Source: Pantoea vagans (GTDB lineage Bacteria > Pseudomonadota > Gammaproteobacteria > Enterobacterales > Enterobacteriaceae). From it: a DNA stretch of 64,000 nt. The stretch's first letter is position 1. Every line of letters starts with the position of its first letter. Positions 28,556 through 37,963 of the stretch are shown in pieces. Position numbers and translations under genes: made by a program. The notes beneath the pieces are model-generated. The model saw only the letters and a program-made list of their open reading frames with translations, made no database searches and was not told the DNA's origin. The stretch is from contig NZ_CP038853.1 of the NCBI RefSeq assembly GCF_004792415.1, positions 3,906,001-3,970,000 on the forward strand, in the 5' to 3' direction.

Positions 28556-29376
28556 AGATGAATAAACCCATCGTAGACATGTGTCGCAGGCCCGGTCATA
28601 TAGAGCGGCTGACCGGCGCCTTTCCAGGAGATATGCAGCGTCCCGCCAGGCAGATCGACACGCACTTTCGGTGCCAGAATGCCCTGCTGAATGCCACATG
28701 CAACGGCAGCACAGGCGCCGCTGCCGCACGCCTGCGTTTCACCCGCTCCGCGTTCGTAGACGCGCAGCCGGATATGTTCGGGATTGATGATCTCCATAAA
28801 ACCGACATTAACGCGATCTGGGAAGCGCTCGTGGCTCTCCAGAATCGGGCCAAGCAGTTCAACCTGCGCGGTTTTAACACTTTCCACCTGGATGACGCAG
28901 TGGGGATTCCCCATCGACACCGCACCCAGCATCACCGTCTGTTCGGCCACGCGCAGCAGATAGAGATTTTCAGCTTTGTTAGCGCGGAACGGCACCTGCT
29001 GAGGCTCAAAGTTGGGCTCGCCCATGTTCACGCGCACGTGATCGTCAGGCGTCACGGTTAACACCATGCGGCCATTCTGGGTACTGACCCGGATATCGCT
29101 TTTGTTGGTCAGCCCTTTCAGCTGAACAAAGCGGGCAAAACAGCGCGCACCGTTACCGCACTGGGCCACTTCACTGCCGTCAGCGTTGAAAATGCGATAG
29201 TGAAAATCGAGATCGGGATCGTAAGGCGGTTCAACAATCAGCAGCTGATCAAAACCGATCCCCAGATGACGATCGGCCAGCCGGCGGATCAATTCCGGCG
29301 AAAAGAAGACGTTTTGTGTCACCGCATCCACAACCATAAAATCGTTGCCGAGACCGTGCATTTTGGAGAACTGCAT
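28552..29376 (-). CDS. dapF: DapF, diaminopimelate epimerase
   Basis: A 274-residue enzyme, the same length as E. coli DapF. It interconverts LL- and meso-diaminopimelate for lysine and peptidoglycan synthesis. The two catalytic cysteines are Cys73 (QCGNGARC) and Cys217 (TQACGSGAC). The start [18 protein letters not shown] has GGAG seven bases upstream; the reading frame also allows an ATG at 29400, which is less well supported. It lies 28 bases after lptM. Confidence 0.97.
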   Translation of the reverse strand: MQFSKMHGLGNDFMVVDAVTQNVFFSPELIRRLADRHLGIGFDQLLIVEPPYDPDLDFHYRIFNADGSEVAQCGNGARCFARFVQLKGLTNKSDIRVSTQNGRMVLTVTPDDHVRVNMGEPNFEPQQVPFRANKAENLYLLRVAEQTVMLGAVSMGNPHCVIQVESVKTAQVELLGPILESHERFPDRVNVGFMEIINPEHIRLRVYERGAGETQACGSGACAAVACGIQQGILAPKVRVDLPGGTLHISWKGAGQPLYMTGPATHVYDGFIHL

Positions 29377-29404
29377 TTTTTGCTCCGCCGGATAAGCCAT
29401 CAGA

Positions 29405-29605
29405 TTAGTTCGCTTTTACGCCTGAATTGCCGGTCACCAGCCCGCCGACATCGGCTTTAGTGGCATCCGCTTTCTGGCGTTCGGTTGGGGCTTGTTGTTT
29501 CTTCGGCTGGTCCTTCGGCGGGAAGTAGAGCGGTCCTTTCAGACCACAACCTGCAAGGCTGATTACTGCCAGTGTCATGGCCAACAGGCTTATTACTTTC
29601 TTCAT
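29405..29605 (-). CDS. lptM: LptM (YifL), small outer membrane lipoprotein
   Basis: A 66-residue lipoprotein: signal peptide [20 protein letters not shown] with lipobox LAGC and the hallmark [11 protein letters not shown] straight after the lipidated Cys. In E. coli LptM binds and matures the LptD/E lipopolysaccharide translocon. The C-terminal part is low-complexity and variable. It is the first gene of the dapF-DUF484-xerC run. Confidence 0.93.
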   Translation of the reverse strand: MKKVISLLAMTLAVISLAGCGLKGPLYFPPKDQPKKQQAPTERQKADATKADVGGLVTGNSGVKAN

Positions 29606-29719
29606 TATTTATGCTCTTAATGTCCTTTACCTGGATGCTTATCATCGCAGTTGAAGGTGGAAAAGCAACAGGAAATCCCCGCAAATAGCGTGAACCGGGT
29701 GACAGGCCAGGAAGATAGC

Positions 29720-29744
29720 GGCTACCTGCAGAGCGCAGGCAGCC
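29720..29744 (-). other. Hairpin downstream of cyaA
   Basis: GGCTGCCTG and CAGGTAGCC form a nine-pair stem (one wobble) on the minus strand, just after the cyaA stop. There is no T-run. The whole cyaA-lptM spacer is only about 150 bases and contains no cyaY. Confidence 0.5.
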
Positions 29745-29752
29745 CGTCAGCA

Positions 29753-32311
29753 TCAATGCACCTGATAGCGCGGTTGATAGTCGCTGTTGTCGTTGTCAGG
29801 CTGCGTTGTACAGAGCTGCGTCAGCGTCTGACTCCGGAACGGGATCACCTGGAATCGCTCACCGGTGTTCACAATCTGGTAGAACTGCGGCAGGTTGAAG
29901 TTGATAAAGCTTGAGCCATAGGTAAAGCGATCGTGTGACGAGGAGTAGAAGCGGCTGACGTCGCGCACCAGCTCCTCTTTGCTGCCTTCACAGTGATGAT
30001 AAACCTCAACCCGATTGCTCTCATCGAGGATGTAGATGTTGAAGCCGCGCTCATCCGTGGTGTTTTCAAAGAAGAACTGAATGATGCCTTCGCTGGCATA
30101 GCCGTTCACTACCGGTGGCAGCGGCGTCTGATTCGTTTCGACTTTGATCGACAACCCATGCAGCTTGTTGTTGGAGATCGCGCCATAAAATTCCACGGCG
30201 TTTTCCAGCTTCTGCACCGAGACACTCATGCGTTCAAAGAACAGACCCCAGGTCTCACCCGCCATGCGCAGCGCTTTAAAGCGGCCCGGCTCCTGACGCG
30301 TGCTGGAGAGGCGCAGCTCAATGCATTCAGAGACCAGCTGCTGCACGCGCGTGCGAATCAGCCCGCGCAGATGCTGGCTGTAGCAGAATACTTCTACCGT
30401 ATCCGGCGGTGCGGCATCCTGATGCATCTTGCCGAGAATAGTTTTCAGCCCTTCGATCATCGCCTGTTCGCCGCTGAAGTGCAGCGTACGCACTTCATTC
30501 CAGGAGTTGCGATAGAGCAGATCGATGCTGCCAATCAGGCACTGCTGCTGCTGACCAAAGCTAAAGACATCCAGTTTGCGGAAGTCGAAGTGCACCACCT
30601 GATTGCGGAAGGCCGCCGTCGGATCGTGCTCAAGATTAACAATAATCGCGAGGTGCCGGATTTCGCACGGGCTGTAGAGCGCTTTTGGCGTCGGCGAAGG
30701 CAGGCGCAGCGGGAAGTGGCTGGAAACATCGTTAACCAGCTCCTGCAGACGCGCCAGGTCGCAAATCTCATTGCCTTTAATATGCAGCCGGGTTTTACGG
30801 GTCAGCAGGCCATTGAACCACGCCCACGCCACCAGCTTGTTCAGATAGCGGTTATATTCCAGCGGCTGATGGCTGATGATCGAATCCATATCTGGTGCCT
30901 GGTTATAGAGATACCAGCCGGAACGGTTGGCGCGGCCAGGCGGCACATGAATAAAGGTCAGATTCGGTTCAGAGAGATCGGGCGAAATCTGTGGATTCAC
31001 CAGCGTCACTTTGCCCGGCAGCGCTTCAAACGCGGCATACAGTTTACGGGTCAATACACCGATATCCTGCGGGCTGGCGCTGACGCTTAAGTTATTGCGA
31101 CGGGCAAAGCGGATCAGATTGCGATAACTCTGCATCATCGCATCCAGCAATTCGTTATGGGCTTCGCGCACCCGCTCGATTTTCCATCCGGCGCGGTTGT
31201 CCAGAATGGCAATCTTCTCTTCGTTCCAGCCCCACTCTTTCACCAGCTGCGATAAAATCTCGCGACGCCAGCCGGTGCGTTGCTGATGATCGTCGGTGCT
31301 GAGCTTTTCACACACTTTGAGATAGAAGCAGCGACGCACCAGGTCAAGGCGCGGCTGATCGTCAACGCTGGTAAGGTAGTGCGTAACGCGCTCCAGCATC
31401 ATGCAGTAAGGATCAAGTCCGAAGCAGATGATTTCGCCGTCGTGCAGTCGCTGTTTAATATCCATCGCCAGCAGCTGCGTGTTCGGGTATTCCCAGCTGT
31501 AGGCTTCCAGCAGCAGCGTTTTCAATACGGCTTTGTAAGGCGAGTCGATACTTTTATAGAGCTGCCACAAGCTGGCACCGAAATACTCTTCCGCCGACAG
31601 CGTGCCCAGGCCGCCCAGGTCAAGCCACTCATTGGGTGTCAGCACGCCTTTGGCATACAGCGACATCACGTAGTCGTCGTAATGATGCTCTTCTTCGCCC
31701 GGCACCATATTCCACAGGAGGCGTTTGCCCGCCATACGAACCGCGGTACGGTAAAACTCATCCAGCAGTAAAATGTGCTGGGTTGAACCGCAATCTTCAC
31801 CGCCCAGGCTGCCGCTTTCGTTGTGACGGAAGCGGTTCTCGTCAATCAGGAAGAAACTGACTTCCACGCCCATTGAGACGCACCACTTCTGCAACAGCGT
31901 GCATTTGCGCTGCAGATTCAGGCGCTCTTCATTATCGAGCCAGGATTGATGGCAGACCCAGATATCAAGATCGGAGATGCTGTTCTGGCCGACAGACGAG
32001 GTGCTGCCCATAGAGTAGATAGCGGTGATCGGCATTTCGCCTTTCGGCGCATCGGCATGGCGCAGATCGCTGTCGCCGGTGAGGTCGGCCAGCAGCTGGC
32101 GTTGATTTTCATCAGGCGTGAAGAAGCTGATGCCATGTGGAACGCTACCTTCAAGGTAACCCGGCATCTGCGGATGTTGATAATGTAATAAGGTTGGCAG
32201 CAGACTGTAGACGCGCTGAAAAGCGGGTCCCATGGCAGCCAGCGCACGATCAACGCGCAGCTGGTTGATTGCATCCAGTCTCTGTTTCAGTGTCTCAATG
32301 TAGAGGTACAA
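29753..32311 (-). CDS. cyaA: CyaA, class I adenylate cyclase
   Basis: An 852-residue enzyme (E. coli 848) that makes cAMP from ATP. The N-terminal catalytic domain has the GSTSSVG motif (102-108) and the DLD metal pair (114-116). The C-terminal half is the regulatory domain that responds to phospho-EIIA-Glc. The start is a TTG at 32311, as in E. coli, giving the same N-terminus ([17 protein letters not shown]). The upstream ATG at 32356 would add 15 unconserved residues. The rare start and weak ribosome site fit the low expression known for cyaA. A CRP-like site lies upstream. Confidence 0.97.
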   Translation of the reverse strand: MYLYIETLKQRLDAINQLRVDRALAAMGPAFQRVYSLLPTLLHYQHPQMPGYLEGSVPHGISFFTPDENQRQLLADLTGDSDLRHADAPKGEMPITAIYSMGSTSSVGQNSISDLDIWVCHQSWLDNEERLNLQRKCTLLQKWCVSMGVEVSFFLIDENRFRHNESGSLGGEDCGSTQHILLLDEFYRTAVRMAGKRLLWNMVPGEEEHHYDDYVMSLYAKGVLTPNEWLDLGGLGTLSAEEYFGASLWQLYKSIDSPYKAVLKTLLLEAYSWEYPNTQLLAMDIKQRLHDGEIICFGLDPYCMMLERVTHYLTSVDDQPRLDLVRRCFYLKVCEKLSTDDHQQRTGWRREILSQLVKEWGWNEEKIAILDNRAGWKIERVREAHNELLDAMMQSYRNLIRFARRNNLSVSASPQDIGVLTRKLYAAFEALPGKVTLVNPQISPDLSEPNLTFIHVPPGRANRSGWYLYNQAPDMDSIISHQPLEYNRYLNKLVAWAWFNGLLTRKTRLHIKGNEICDLARLQELVNDVSSHFPLRLPSPTPKALYSPCEIRHLAIIVNLEHDPTAAFRNQVVHFDFRKLDVFSFGQQQQCLIGSIDLLYRNSWNEVRTLHFSGEQAMIEGLKTILGKMHQDAAPPDTVEVFCYSQHLRGLIRTRVQQLVSECIELRLSSTRQEPGRFKALRMAGETWGLFFERMSVSVQKLENAVEFYGAISNNKLHGLSIKVETNQTPLPPVVNGYASEGIIQFFFENTTDERGFNIYILDESNRVEVYHHCEGSKEELVRDVSRFYSSSHDRFTYGSSFINFNLPQFYQIVNTGERFQVIPFRSQTLTQLCTTQPDNDNSDYQPRYQVH

Positions 32312-32629
32312 GACGTTTCGCCTGATTGTCCCAGTGTTTAAGCACCCTGTTTCCACGCTCTGCCGCTTATTAAAAGTAAAAAAGTGGGCAGATAATTGCT
32401 GGAAACGTGATCAATCTATCACTCGGCAGATTGACCGTAAAGAAAGTTGCGCTACTTAACAGTTTAGCACGTTCTTACCAGCTTCCCGCCTTTTCGGCAC
32501 TGGTTGCCACGCTATGGCTTGATAAACCGGGCCTGAAACCGCACACAGGCCGTTTTCAATCCGTTGAAACTGACAGTATTCACCCAGAGATGATAGGATA
32601 TTCAGTGAACGATAAAAATGGTTAACAGC
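32312..32629. promoter_or_regulatory. cyaA-hemC divergent regulatory region
   Basis: This 318-bp spacer between two divergent genes contains the CRP-like site on the cyaA side. The hemC side has no operator I recognise and no convincing gene. Confidence 0.7.
32406..32421 (-). promoter_or_regulatory. CRP site upstream of cyaA
   Basis: CGTGATCAATCTATCA matches eight of ten core bases of TGTGA-N6-TCACA, and its first half (CGTGATCAAT) agrees with the CRP site before E. coli cyaA as I recall it. There CRP-cAMP represses the main promoter, giving feedback on cAMP synthesis. Confidence 0.7.
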
Positions 32630-33571
32630 ATGTTAGACAAAATTTTCAGAATTGCTACAAGACAAAGCCCGCTCGCATTATGGCAGGCACATTATGTACA
32701 GCAACGACTCATGAGTGCCCATCCGGGACTGCGCGTTGAGCTGGTGCCTATGGTCACCAAAGGTGACATTATCCTTGATACGCCGCTGGCAAAAGTCGGT
32801 GGCAAAGGGCTGTTTGTCAAAGAGCTTGAGCTGGCAATGCAGGATGGCCGTGCCGATATGGCAGTGCATTCTATGAAAGATGTGCCGGTCAGTTTCCCTG
32901 AAGGTCTGGGCCTGGTGACCATCTGCGAGCGCGACGATCCGCGCGATGCGTTCGTTTCTCATCATTATGACTCCATTGATTCGCTGCCACAGGGCGCCAT
33001 TGTCGGCACCTCCAGCCTGCGTCGTCAGTGCCAGATTAGCGCGCGCCGTCCGGATCTGGTGATCCGCTCGCTGCGTGGCAACGTCGGCACCCGCCTCGGC
33101 AAACTTGATGCCGGCGAGTATGACGCGATCATTCTTGCCGTCGCCGGGCTGAAGCGTCTGGGGCTGGAAGATCGCATTCGCCAGGCATTGCCTGCCGAAG
33201 TCTCCCTGCCCGCCGTGGGTCAGGGTGCGGTCGGCATTGAATGCCGTCTGGACGACACCACCTTAATCAGCCTGTTACAGGCGCTGAATCACGATGACAC
33301 CGAAGTTTGTGTCAGAGCGGAACGCGCCATGAATACCCGCTTAGAGGGTGGCTGCCAGGTGCCAATTGGCAGTTTTGCGGTGCTGGAAGGCGATGACCTC
33401 TGGCTGCGCGGCATGGTCGGCGCGCCCGATGGCCGGGTGATGGTCAGCGGCGAACGTCGTGGTCCACGCGCGCAGGCAGAACAGATGGGCATTTCACTGG
33501 CCGATGAACTGCTGAATGGCGGCGCGCGTGAAATCCTGAAAGAGGTCTACCAGGGGCAGCCGCCGGCATGA
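32630..33571 (+). CDS. hemC: HemC, porphobilinogen deaminase
   Basis: A 313-residue enzyme, the same length as E. coli HemC, that joins four porphobilinogens into hydroxymethylbilane. The dipyrromethane cofactor Cys242 lies in [13 protein letters not shown], and the substrate-binding [26 protein letters not shown] stretch is intact. The start at 32630 ([19 protein letters not shown]) matches the family; a second ATG four codons upstream is possible. Neither has a strong ribosome site. It overlaps hemD by four bases. Confidence 0.97.
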   Translation: MLDKIFRIATRQSPLALWQAHYVQQRLMSAHPGLRVELVPMVTKGDIILDTPLAKVGGKGLFVKELELAMQDGRADMAVHSMKDVPVSFPEGLGLVTICERDDPRDAFVSHHYDSIDSLPQGAIVGTSSLRRQCQISARRPDLVIRSLRGNVGTRLGKLDAGEYDAIILAVAGLKRLGLEDRIRQALPAEVSLPAVGQGAVGIECRLDDTTLISLLQALNHDDTEVCVRAERAMNTRLEGGCQVPIGSFAVLEGDDLWLRGMVGAPDGRVMVSGERRGPRAQAEQMGISLADELLNGGAREILKEVYQGQPPA

Positions 33572-34296
33572 CCATCCTGGTGACGCGCCCGGAACCCGCA
33601 GCGGCAGAGCTGGTGTCACGCCTGCATGCCCTTGGCAAACAGGCGTGGAGCCTGCCGCTGATTGAATTTGCACCGGGCGCTGACCTCGATTCCCTGCCTC
33701 ACAGGCTCGCCGGACTTCGTGCTGGCGACCTCGTCTTTATTCTTTCTCAGCAGGTTATTCACTACGCACAGCACGCGATCAAAGCATGGCCCACTGAGCT
33801 GGACTATTATGCAATTGGTCGCAGCACCGCGCTGGCGTTTCACACCGTCAGCGGACAGCAGGTGACCTGGCCTCATGCGCATGAAACCAGTGAGGAATTG
33901 ATCAGGATAAACACGCTTCAGCAGGTTGCCGGTAAACGTGCGCTGATTCTGCGTGGCGATCCTGGACGCGAATTGCTGGCGGAGACATTAACCCGGCGAG
34001 GTGCTGAGGTAACGTTTGCTGCCTGCTACCAGCGCTGCCAGAAGCATTATGACGGGCCGGTTGAAGGCCGCCGCTGGCGCGATCGCGGCGTCTCTGTGCT
34101 GGTGGTGACCAGCGGTGAAATGTTACAACAGCTTTTTTCGCTATTCCCCGCGGTTGATCGCGAGGAATGGCTGCTCAACTGCCGACTGATAGTCGTCAGT
34201 GAACGTTTGGCTACCCTGGCCGCAGGATTGGGTTGGCAGGATATTCAGGTAGCCGATGGTGCCGATAACGATGCGCTGCTGCGCGCGTTACGCTGA
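33568..34296 (+). CDS. hemD: HemD, uroporphyrinogen-III synthase
   Basis: A 242-residue protein (E. coli 246) that cyclises hydroxymethylbilane to uroporphyrinogen III. It begins [23 protein letters not shown], the family N-terminus, and shows the two-domain pattern with [24 protein letters not shown]. As usual for HemD, overall conservation is low. Its ATG overlaps the hemC stop (ATGA), indicating coupled translation. Confidence 0.94.
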   Translation: MTILVTRPEPAAAELVSRLHALGKQAWSLPLIEFAPGADLDSLPHRLAGLRAGDLVFILSQQVIHYAQHAIKAWPTELDYYAIGRSTALAFHTVSGQQVTWPHAHETSEELIRINTLQQVAGKRALILRGDPGRELLAETLTRRGAEVTFAACYQRCQKHYDGPVEGRRWRDRGVSVLVVTSGEMLQQLFSLFPAVDREEWLLNCRLIVVSERLATLAAGLGWQDIQVADGADNDALLRALR

Positions 34297-34321
34297 ACTT
34301 TAACAATGGGATGTGCCACAT

Positions 34322-35455
34322 ATGACGGAACAAAAAGACTCCTCCGCCATGGTTGAAGAAACCACCCCAGCGGTCGACCGCTCTCCTTCCAGCAACAGCA
34401 CACCACCGCGTAATGCGAAAAATGGTGGCATGGTGTTGGGTGCAGTTGCGATTGTCATCGCGCTGGCGATAGGTGCGGGTTTATACCTTAACGGGAAACA
34501 TCAGGCTGATTTACAGGCACAAACCAATCAGAAGCTGAGCGATCAGTTAAGCGCGTTGCAGCAGCAGGCCAGCAGCGATAAACAGCAGCTGACACAGCAA
34601 CTGAGTGGCGCTGAAACTGCCCTGCAGACGGCACAGCAGCAGCAGACCGCGTCAGCAAAAGAGCTGGAAACGCTGCGTGAAAAAGTGGCGGTGATTTCTG
34701 GCAACGACGTGCGCAGCTGGCTGCTGGCACAGGCGGACTATCTGGTGAAACTGGCTGGCCGCAAACTCTGGAGCGATCAGGATGTTACTACCGCCGCGGC
34801 ACTGCTGAAAAGCGCCGATGCCAGCCTGGCTGACATGAACGATCCCAGCGTCATGAATGTGCGTCGTGCGCTGACCCAGGATATCAGTAACCTCTCTTCC
34901 GTTACGCAGGTCGACTACGACGGCGTGATCCTCAAACTGAATCAGCTGTCGAACAACGTTGATAATCTGCGTCTGGCCGACAACGACAGCGATGATGCGC
35001 CGATGGACAGCGATGGCGGCGAACTCTCAGGTTCCGTGCGCGAATGGCGTCAGAATCTGGTGAAAAGCTGGCATAACTTTATGGATGACTTTATTACCAT
35101 CCGCCGCCGCGATAACACTGCACAGCCGCTGCTGGCACCGAATCAGGATGTTTACCTGCGTGAGAATATCCGCTCGCGTCTGCTAATCGCTGCTCAGGCC
35201 GTACCGCGTCATCAGGATGAGATTTATAAACAATCTATCGACACCGTGTCCGCCTGGGTTCGCGCCTGGTACGATACCAACGATGCCGCCACCAAAGCCT
35301 TCCTTGCCCAGCTGGATGAGCTGAGCCAGCAGAACATCAATATGGATCTGCCGGATAACCTGGAAAGTCAGCCATTGCTGGAACAGCTGATGCAGACCCG
35401 CGTGCGTAACCTGTTAGCGCAACCTTCTGCCGCTGCTAATCAGCAGGGAGGCTAA
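34322..35455 (+). CDS. hemX: HemX, membrane-anchored protein of the hem operon
   Basis: A 377-residue protein with a polar N-terminus, one membrane helix (about residues 38-58, [21 protein letters not shown]), a Gln-rich coiled coil (about 60-125) and a conserved periplasmic domain ([27 protein letters not shown]). It was once annotated as a uroporphyrinogen methylase, but it has no methyltransferase motif and its role is unknown. The ATG at 34322 aligns with E. coli; a GTG three codons upstream is possible. It ends two bases before hemY. Confidence 0.93.
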   Translation: MTEQKDSSAMVEETTPAVDRSPSSNSTPPRNAKNGGMVLGAVAIVIALAIGAGLYLNGKHQADLQAQTNQKLSDQLSALQQQASSDKQQLTQQLSGAETALQTAQQQQTASAKELETLREKVAVISGNDVRSWLLAQADYLVKLAGRKLWSDQDVTTAAALLKSADASLADMNDPSVMNVRRALTQDISNLSSVTQVDYDGVILKLNQLSNNVDNLRLADNDSDDAPMDSDGGELSGSVREWRQNLVKSWHNFMDDFITIRRRDNTAQPLLAPNQDVYLRENIRSRLLIAAQAVPRHQDEIYKQSIDTVSAWVRAWYDTNDAATKAFLAQLDELSQQNINMDLPDNLESQPLLEQLMQTRVRNLLAQPSAAANQQGG

Positions 35456-35457
35456 GC

Positions 35458-36654
35458 ATGCTTAAGGTATTTATCCTCTTTATCCTGCTGATTGCTGGCG
35501 TAGTGCTGGGGCCGATGATTGCCGGTCATCAGGGCTATGTGCTGATTCAGACCGATAACTGGAACATCGAAACCAGCGTCACCGGCCTGGTGATTATCCT
35601 TATCATCAGCCTGCTGGTGATTCTGGCGGTGGAATGGCTGCTGCGCCGCGTGCTGCACACCGGGGCGCGTACCCGCGGCTGGTTTACCGGCCGTAAGCGC
35701 CGTCGCGCCCAGCGTCATACCCAGTCTGCGCTGATGAAGCTGGCAGAAGGCGACCACCGTCAGGTGGAGAAACTGCTGTCTAAAGATGCCGATCACGCCG
35801 ATGTGCCGGTAGCCAACTATCTTCTGGCAGCCGAAGCCGCCCAGCAGCGTGGCGATGAGATCCGTGCCAATCAGCATCTTGAACGTGCCGCTGAGCTGTC
35901 TGAAAGCAATACCATCCCGGTTGAAATTGCCCGCGCTCGTATTCAGCTGGCCCGTAACGAAGATCATGCGGCGCGGCACAGCATTGACCGTCTGCTGGAA
36001 GTGGCTCCGCGTCACCCTGAAGTGCTGCGCCTGGCCGAACAGGCGTATGTCCGTACGGGTGCCTGGAGTGCATTGCTGGATATTCTGCCTGCTATGCAGA
36101 AGGCGCAGGTCGGTGATGAGCTCCATCGTGATGCGTTACAGCAGCAGGCCTGGCTGGGTCTGATGAATCAGGCAATGGCCGATCAGGGCAGTGATGGCCT
36201 GAAGCGCTGGTGGAGCACGCTGAGCCGCAAAACCCGTCAGGATACGACCCTGCAGGTGGCAATGGCGGATCATCTGATTGAGTGCAACGATCACGACACC
36301 GCACAGTCGATCGTGCTGGAAGGCCTCAAGCGTCATTATGACGATCGTCTGGTACTGCTGATGCCGCGCATCAAAAGCGGCAATCCGGAAGCGCTGGAGA
36401 AGGCATTACGCCAGCAGATCAAACAGCATGGCGCAACGCCGTTGCTGCACAGTACGCTGGGACAGCTGCTGATGCGTCATGGTGAGTGGCAGCAGGCAGC
36501 AGACGCGCTGCAGCAGGCGCTGGCACAGCGTCCGGATGCGTTTGATTATGCGTGGCTGGCGGATGTTTATGATCGTCTGCATCGTCCGGAAGAGGCCGCG
36601 AAGATGCGCCGTGAAGGATTGTTGCTGACGCTGAAGAATAATCCCAACGCCTGA
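35458..36654 (+). CDS. hemY: HemY, TPR membrane protein of the hem operon
   Basis: A 398-residue protein with two N-terminal membrane helices (about 1-20 and 42-62) and a long helical TPR region (about 85-390). It belongs to the proteobacterial HemY family, not the Gram-positive protoporphyrinogen oxidase of the same name. Its function in haem metabolism is unproven. It is the last gene of hemC-D-X-Y and is followed by a strong terminator. Confidence 0.94.
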   Translation: MLKVFILFILLIAGVVLGPMIAGHQGYVLIQTDNWNIETSVTGLVIILIISLLVILAVEWLLRRVLHTGARTRGWFTGRKRRRAQRHTQSALMKLAEGDHRQVEKLLSKDADHADVPVANYLLAAEAAQQRGDEIRANQHLERAAELSESNTIPVEIARARIQLARNEDHAARHSIDRLLEVAPRHPEVLRLAEQAYVRTGAWSALLDILPAMQKAQVGDELHRDALQQQAWLGLMNQAMADQGSDGLKRWWSTLSRKTRQDTTLQVAMADHLIECNDHDTAQSIVLEGLKRHYDDRLVLLMPRIKSGNPEALEKALRQQIKQHGATPLLHSTLGQLLMRHGEWQQAADALQQALAQRPDAFDYAWLADVYDRLHRPEEAAKMRREGLLLTLKNNPNA

Positions 36655-36674
36655 TGCGGTTGTCAGACAGGATA

Positions 36675-36698
36675 AAGCCGGGCTTGCCCGGCTTTTTT
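36675..36698 (+). terminator. hem operon terminator
   Basis: AAGCCGGGC-TT-GCCCGGCTT with four more T residues, 20 bases after the hemY stop. It is a strong intrinsic terminator. Confidence 0.95.
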
Positions 36699-36731
36699 GT
36701 GCCCGCAATCTGCCGCCCTATTCTTACAGGC

Positions 36732-36760
36732 AAAAAAAAACACCTGCCAGTGGCAGGTGT
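36732..36760 (-). terminator. glmZ intrinsic terminator
   Basis: A perfect ten-pair inverted repeat (ACACCTGCCA/TGGCAGGTGT) followed on the minus strand by nine T residues. The mature RNA loop will be a few bases wider than the single central base. Confidence 0.93.
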
Positions 36761-36931
36761 AAGATCAGGTCGGTAAGACAACCGGGAGGTACCTGACTCA
36801 ACGTGGTGTCTGTTAACCCTGTAAGGCTTACGCGATACAGGCAGGCAGACAACAGGTACCTAAAATTGGCTCTGCATCATTCCCAGGTTTATGTAGCATC
36901 AGCAGACATAAGAGGTGGAATGAGCATCTAC
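36732..36931 (-). ncRNA. glmZ: GlmZ small regulatory RNA
   Basis: The minus strand begins GTAGATGCTCATTCCACC, nearly the 5' end of E. coli GlmZ (GTAGATGCTCATTCCATC), and continues CTCTTATGT and CACGTTGAGT in the same order. It ends with hairpin ACACCTGCC/GGCAGGTGT and a run of nine T, giving about 200 nt (E. coli about 207). GlmZ, with Hfq, activates glmS translation; RapZ directs RNase E to inactivate it, and GlmY counters this. The place after hemY matches E. coli. A sigma-54 promoter precedes it. Confidence 0.93.
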
Positions 36932-36941
36932 AGCAGAAGTA

Positions 36942-36959
36942 TTGCACACGCCGTGCCAG
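36942..36959 (-). promoter_or_regulatory. Sigma-54 promoter of glmZ
   Basis: CTGGCACGGCGTGTGCAA carries the invariant GG and GC of -24/-12 promoters at the standard distance (TGGCAC-N5-GTGCA). The GC lies 12 bases before the predicted GlmZ 5' end. Sigma-54 control of glmZ is known in several Enterobacteriaceae. Confidence 0.85.
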
Positions 36960-36987
36960 GTTAAGATTTATTTTTAATATGTTTATA

Positions 36988-37000
36988 AATCAATGACTTA
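36988..37000 (+). promoter_or_regulatory. IHF site between glmZ promoter and activator sites
   Basis: AATCAATGACTTA is an exact match to WATCAA-N4-TTR, in an AT-rich stretch. It lies between the sigma-54 promoter and the upstream activator sites, where IHF bending brings the activator to the polymerase. Confidence 0.75.
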
Positions 37001-37042
37001 ATCAGATCGGCATTTCTGGTCATAGCGAGGTACCGGAGGAAG

Positions 37043-37060
37043 TGTCGGTATCAGGCGACA
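37043..37060. promoter_or_regulatory. GlrR (QseF) site 1
   Basis: TGTC-N10-GACA, an exact match to the GlrR response-regulator motif. It is the site nearest the glmZ promoter. Confidence 0.8.
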
Positions 37061-37074
37061 GCTGGCATTTTCTC

Positions 37075-37092
37075 TGTCTCTGAATGGAGACA
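37075..37092. promoter_or_regulatory. GlrR (QseF) site 2
   Basis: A second exact TGTC-N10-GACA, centred 32 bp from site 1, close to three helical turns, so both would face the same side of the DNA. Confidence 0.8.
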
Positions 37093-37137
37093 GCGAGATC
37101 AATCTCTCTCTGAACGTAATAATAACAATGGTTTATT

Positions 37138-37155
37138 TGTCGGCGATTCACGACG
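37138..37155. promoter_or_regulatory. GlrR (QseF) site 3
   Basis: TGTC-N10-GACG, one mismatch to the motif, centred 63 bp (six turns) from site 2. Confidence 0.65.
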
Positions 37156-37256
37156 CTATTGATTCTGCTAATATTGCGTGCGGAATCAAAGCAGAGTGAT
37201 TCAGCAGCAATGAAGAAGCCCAACGCGTAGGGAACACGGTCAGAGGAGGAAAGCGT

Positions 37257-37278
37257 CCCACGCCAGGGACGGCGTGGG
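37257..37278. repeat. 8-bp perfect hairpin inside repeat core
   Basis: CCCACGCC and GGCGTGGG around loop AGGGAC. The copy at about 6.0 kb has the 25-bp tandem repeat at this place instead. Confidence 0.75.
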
Positions 37279-37362
37279 CCGAGCGGCCATGGATGGCTTA
37301 AGCGCCTTTCCGATCTGACCGTGTTCCTTTCGCCAGCGCACGCTCACCGCGGTGCGGGCTTC

Positions 37363-37544
37363 AGGGAGCATACGCCTTTCGCAAAGACGCAAAAGACGCC
37401 ATCCCTGGCGGGCTCAGCGCGGGCGATTACGCACCTCATCCCTGAGGTGCGCCCGTATCCGGGCCAACGCTTTGCGTTGTTCAAAAACGCTCCCGGCGTT
37501 TTTGTCCCTGGCCCGCGATGCTTTGCTACAGGCGTATGCTCCCT
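37363..37544. repeat. Nested long inverted repeat inside copy B
   Basis: AGGGAGCATACGCCT (37363-37377) and its exact complement (37530-37544) enclose about 150 bp; the arms continue with GCAAAG/CTTTGC. The interior holds three small hairpins: CGCACCTCA-TCCC-TGAGGTGCG, CAACGC-TTT-GCGTTG and AAACGC-TCCCG-GCGTTT. As RNA this would be a branched structure. Confidence 0.8.
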
Positions 37545-37726
37545 TCGCTTCAAGTCTGGCAGACGCATCAGGAACTTACATGGACGCTTCAGACTGGTGA
37601 AAGATCTAAAGCCGGATTCATCTGACCGTGTTCCCTTCGCAGGCTCGAACTCACAGCAACATTGTTCCACAGCACCCAACCCGGCCCATATCTCCCGCAG
37701 AAATTCAAATCCACTTTTCTACAGAC

Positions 37727-37756
37727 GAAAAAAAACCTGTCTTTTCAGACAGGTTT
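37727..37756 (-). terminator. tRNA operon terminator
   Basis: On the minus strand AAACCTGTC-TGAAAA-GACAGGTTT is followed by a T-run, eight bases after the proM CCA end. Confidence 0.93.
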
Positions 37757-37763
37757 CTAAAAA

Positions 37764-37840
37764 TGGTCGGCGAGAGAGGATTCGAACCTCCGACCCACTG
37801 GTCCCAAACCAGTTGCGCTACCAAGCTGCGCTACTCGCCG
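37764..37840 (-). tRNA. proM: tRNA-Pro(UGG)
   Basis: A 77-nt tRNA with CGGCGAG acceptor arm, anticodon TGG in loop TTTGGGA, GGTTCGAATCC T-arm and encoded CCA. It matches E. coli proM and is the last of four genes. Confidence 0.98.
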
Positions 37841-37860
37841 ATTTTTTTAACTGTTTTGCC

Positions 37861-37947
37861 TGGTGCGAAGAGAGGGACTTGAACCCTCACGTCCGTTAGG
37901 ACACTAACACCTGAAGCTAGCGCGTCTACCAATTCCGCCACCTTCGC
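37861..37947 (-). tRNA. leuT: tRNA-Leu(CAG)
   Basis: An 87-nt class II tRNA with a long variable arm, GCGAAGG acceptor arm, anticodon CAG and encoded CCA. It corresponds to leuT of the E. coli operon. Confidence 0.98.
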
Positions 37948-37963
37948 GTTTCCCAGCAAAATC

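Larger units (their letters stand above)
37230..37635. repeat. Composite intergenic palindromic repeat, copy B
   Basis: This 406-bp element is bounded by a perfect 15-bp inverted repeat (GGGAACACGGTCAGA at 37230-37244, complement at 37621-37635). A second right end at 37314-37327 closes a 98-bp core that corresponds to copy A, sharing its first 30 bases, GGGCCGAGCG and GCCATGGATGG. The remaining 308 bp hold further nested palindromes. No credible gene is present; the open frames across it look like by-products of the repeat structure. It fills the space between the GlrR sites and the tRNA operon terminator. Confidence 0.8.

Noticed and set aside
29651..29914. An 87-codon plus-strand frame at the cyaA-lptM junction, possible cyaY remnant
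   Set aside because: It mostly overlaps the end of cyaA and shows no frataxin motif.
37020..37223. A 67-codon minus-strand frame upstream of glmZ
   Set aside because: It overlaps the three GlrR-type sites, has no clear ribosome site, and its residues look random.
37321..37899. A 192-codon open frame across the repeat and into two tRNA genes
   Set aside because: It crosses palindromic repeat DNA, the tRNA terminator and tRNA-Pro/tRNA-Leu on the other strand, and has no family similarity.
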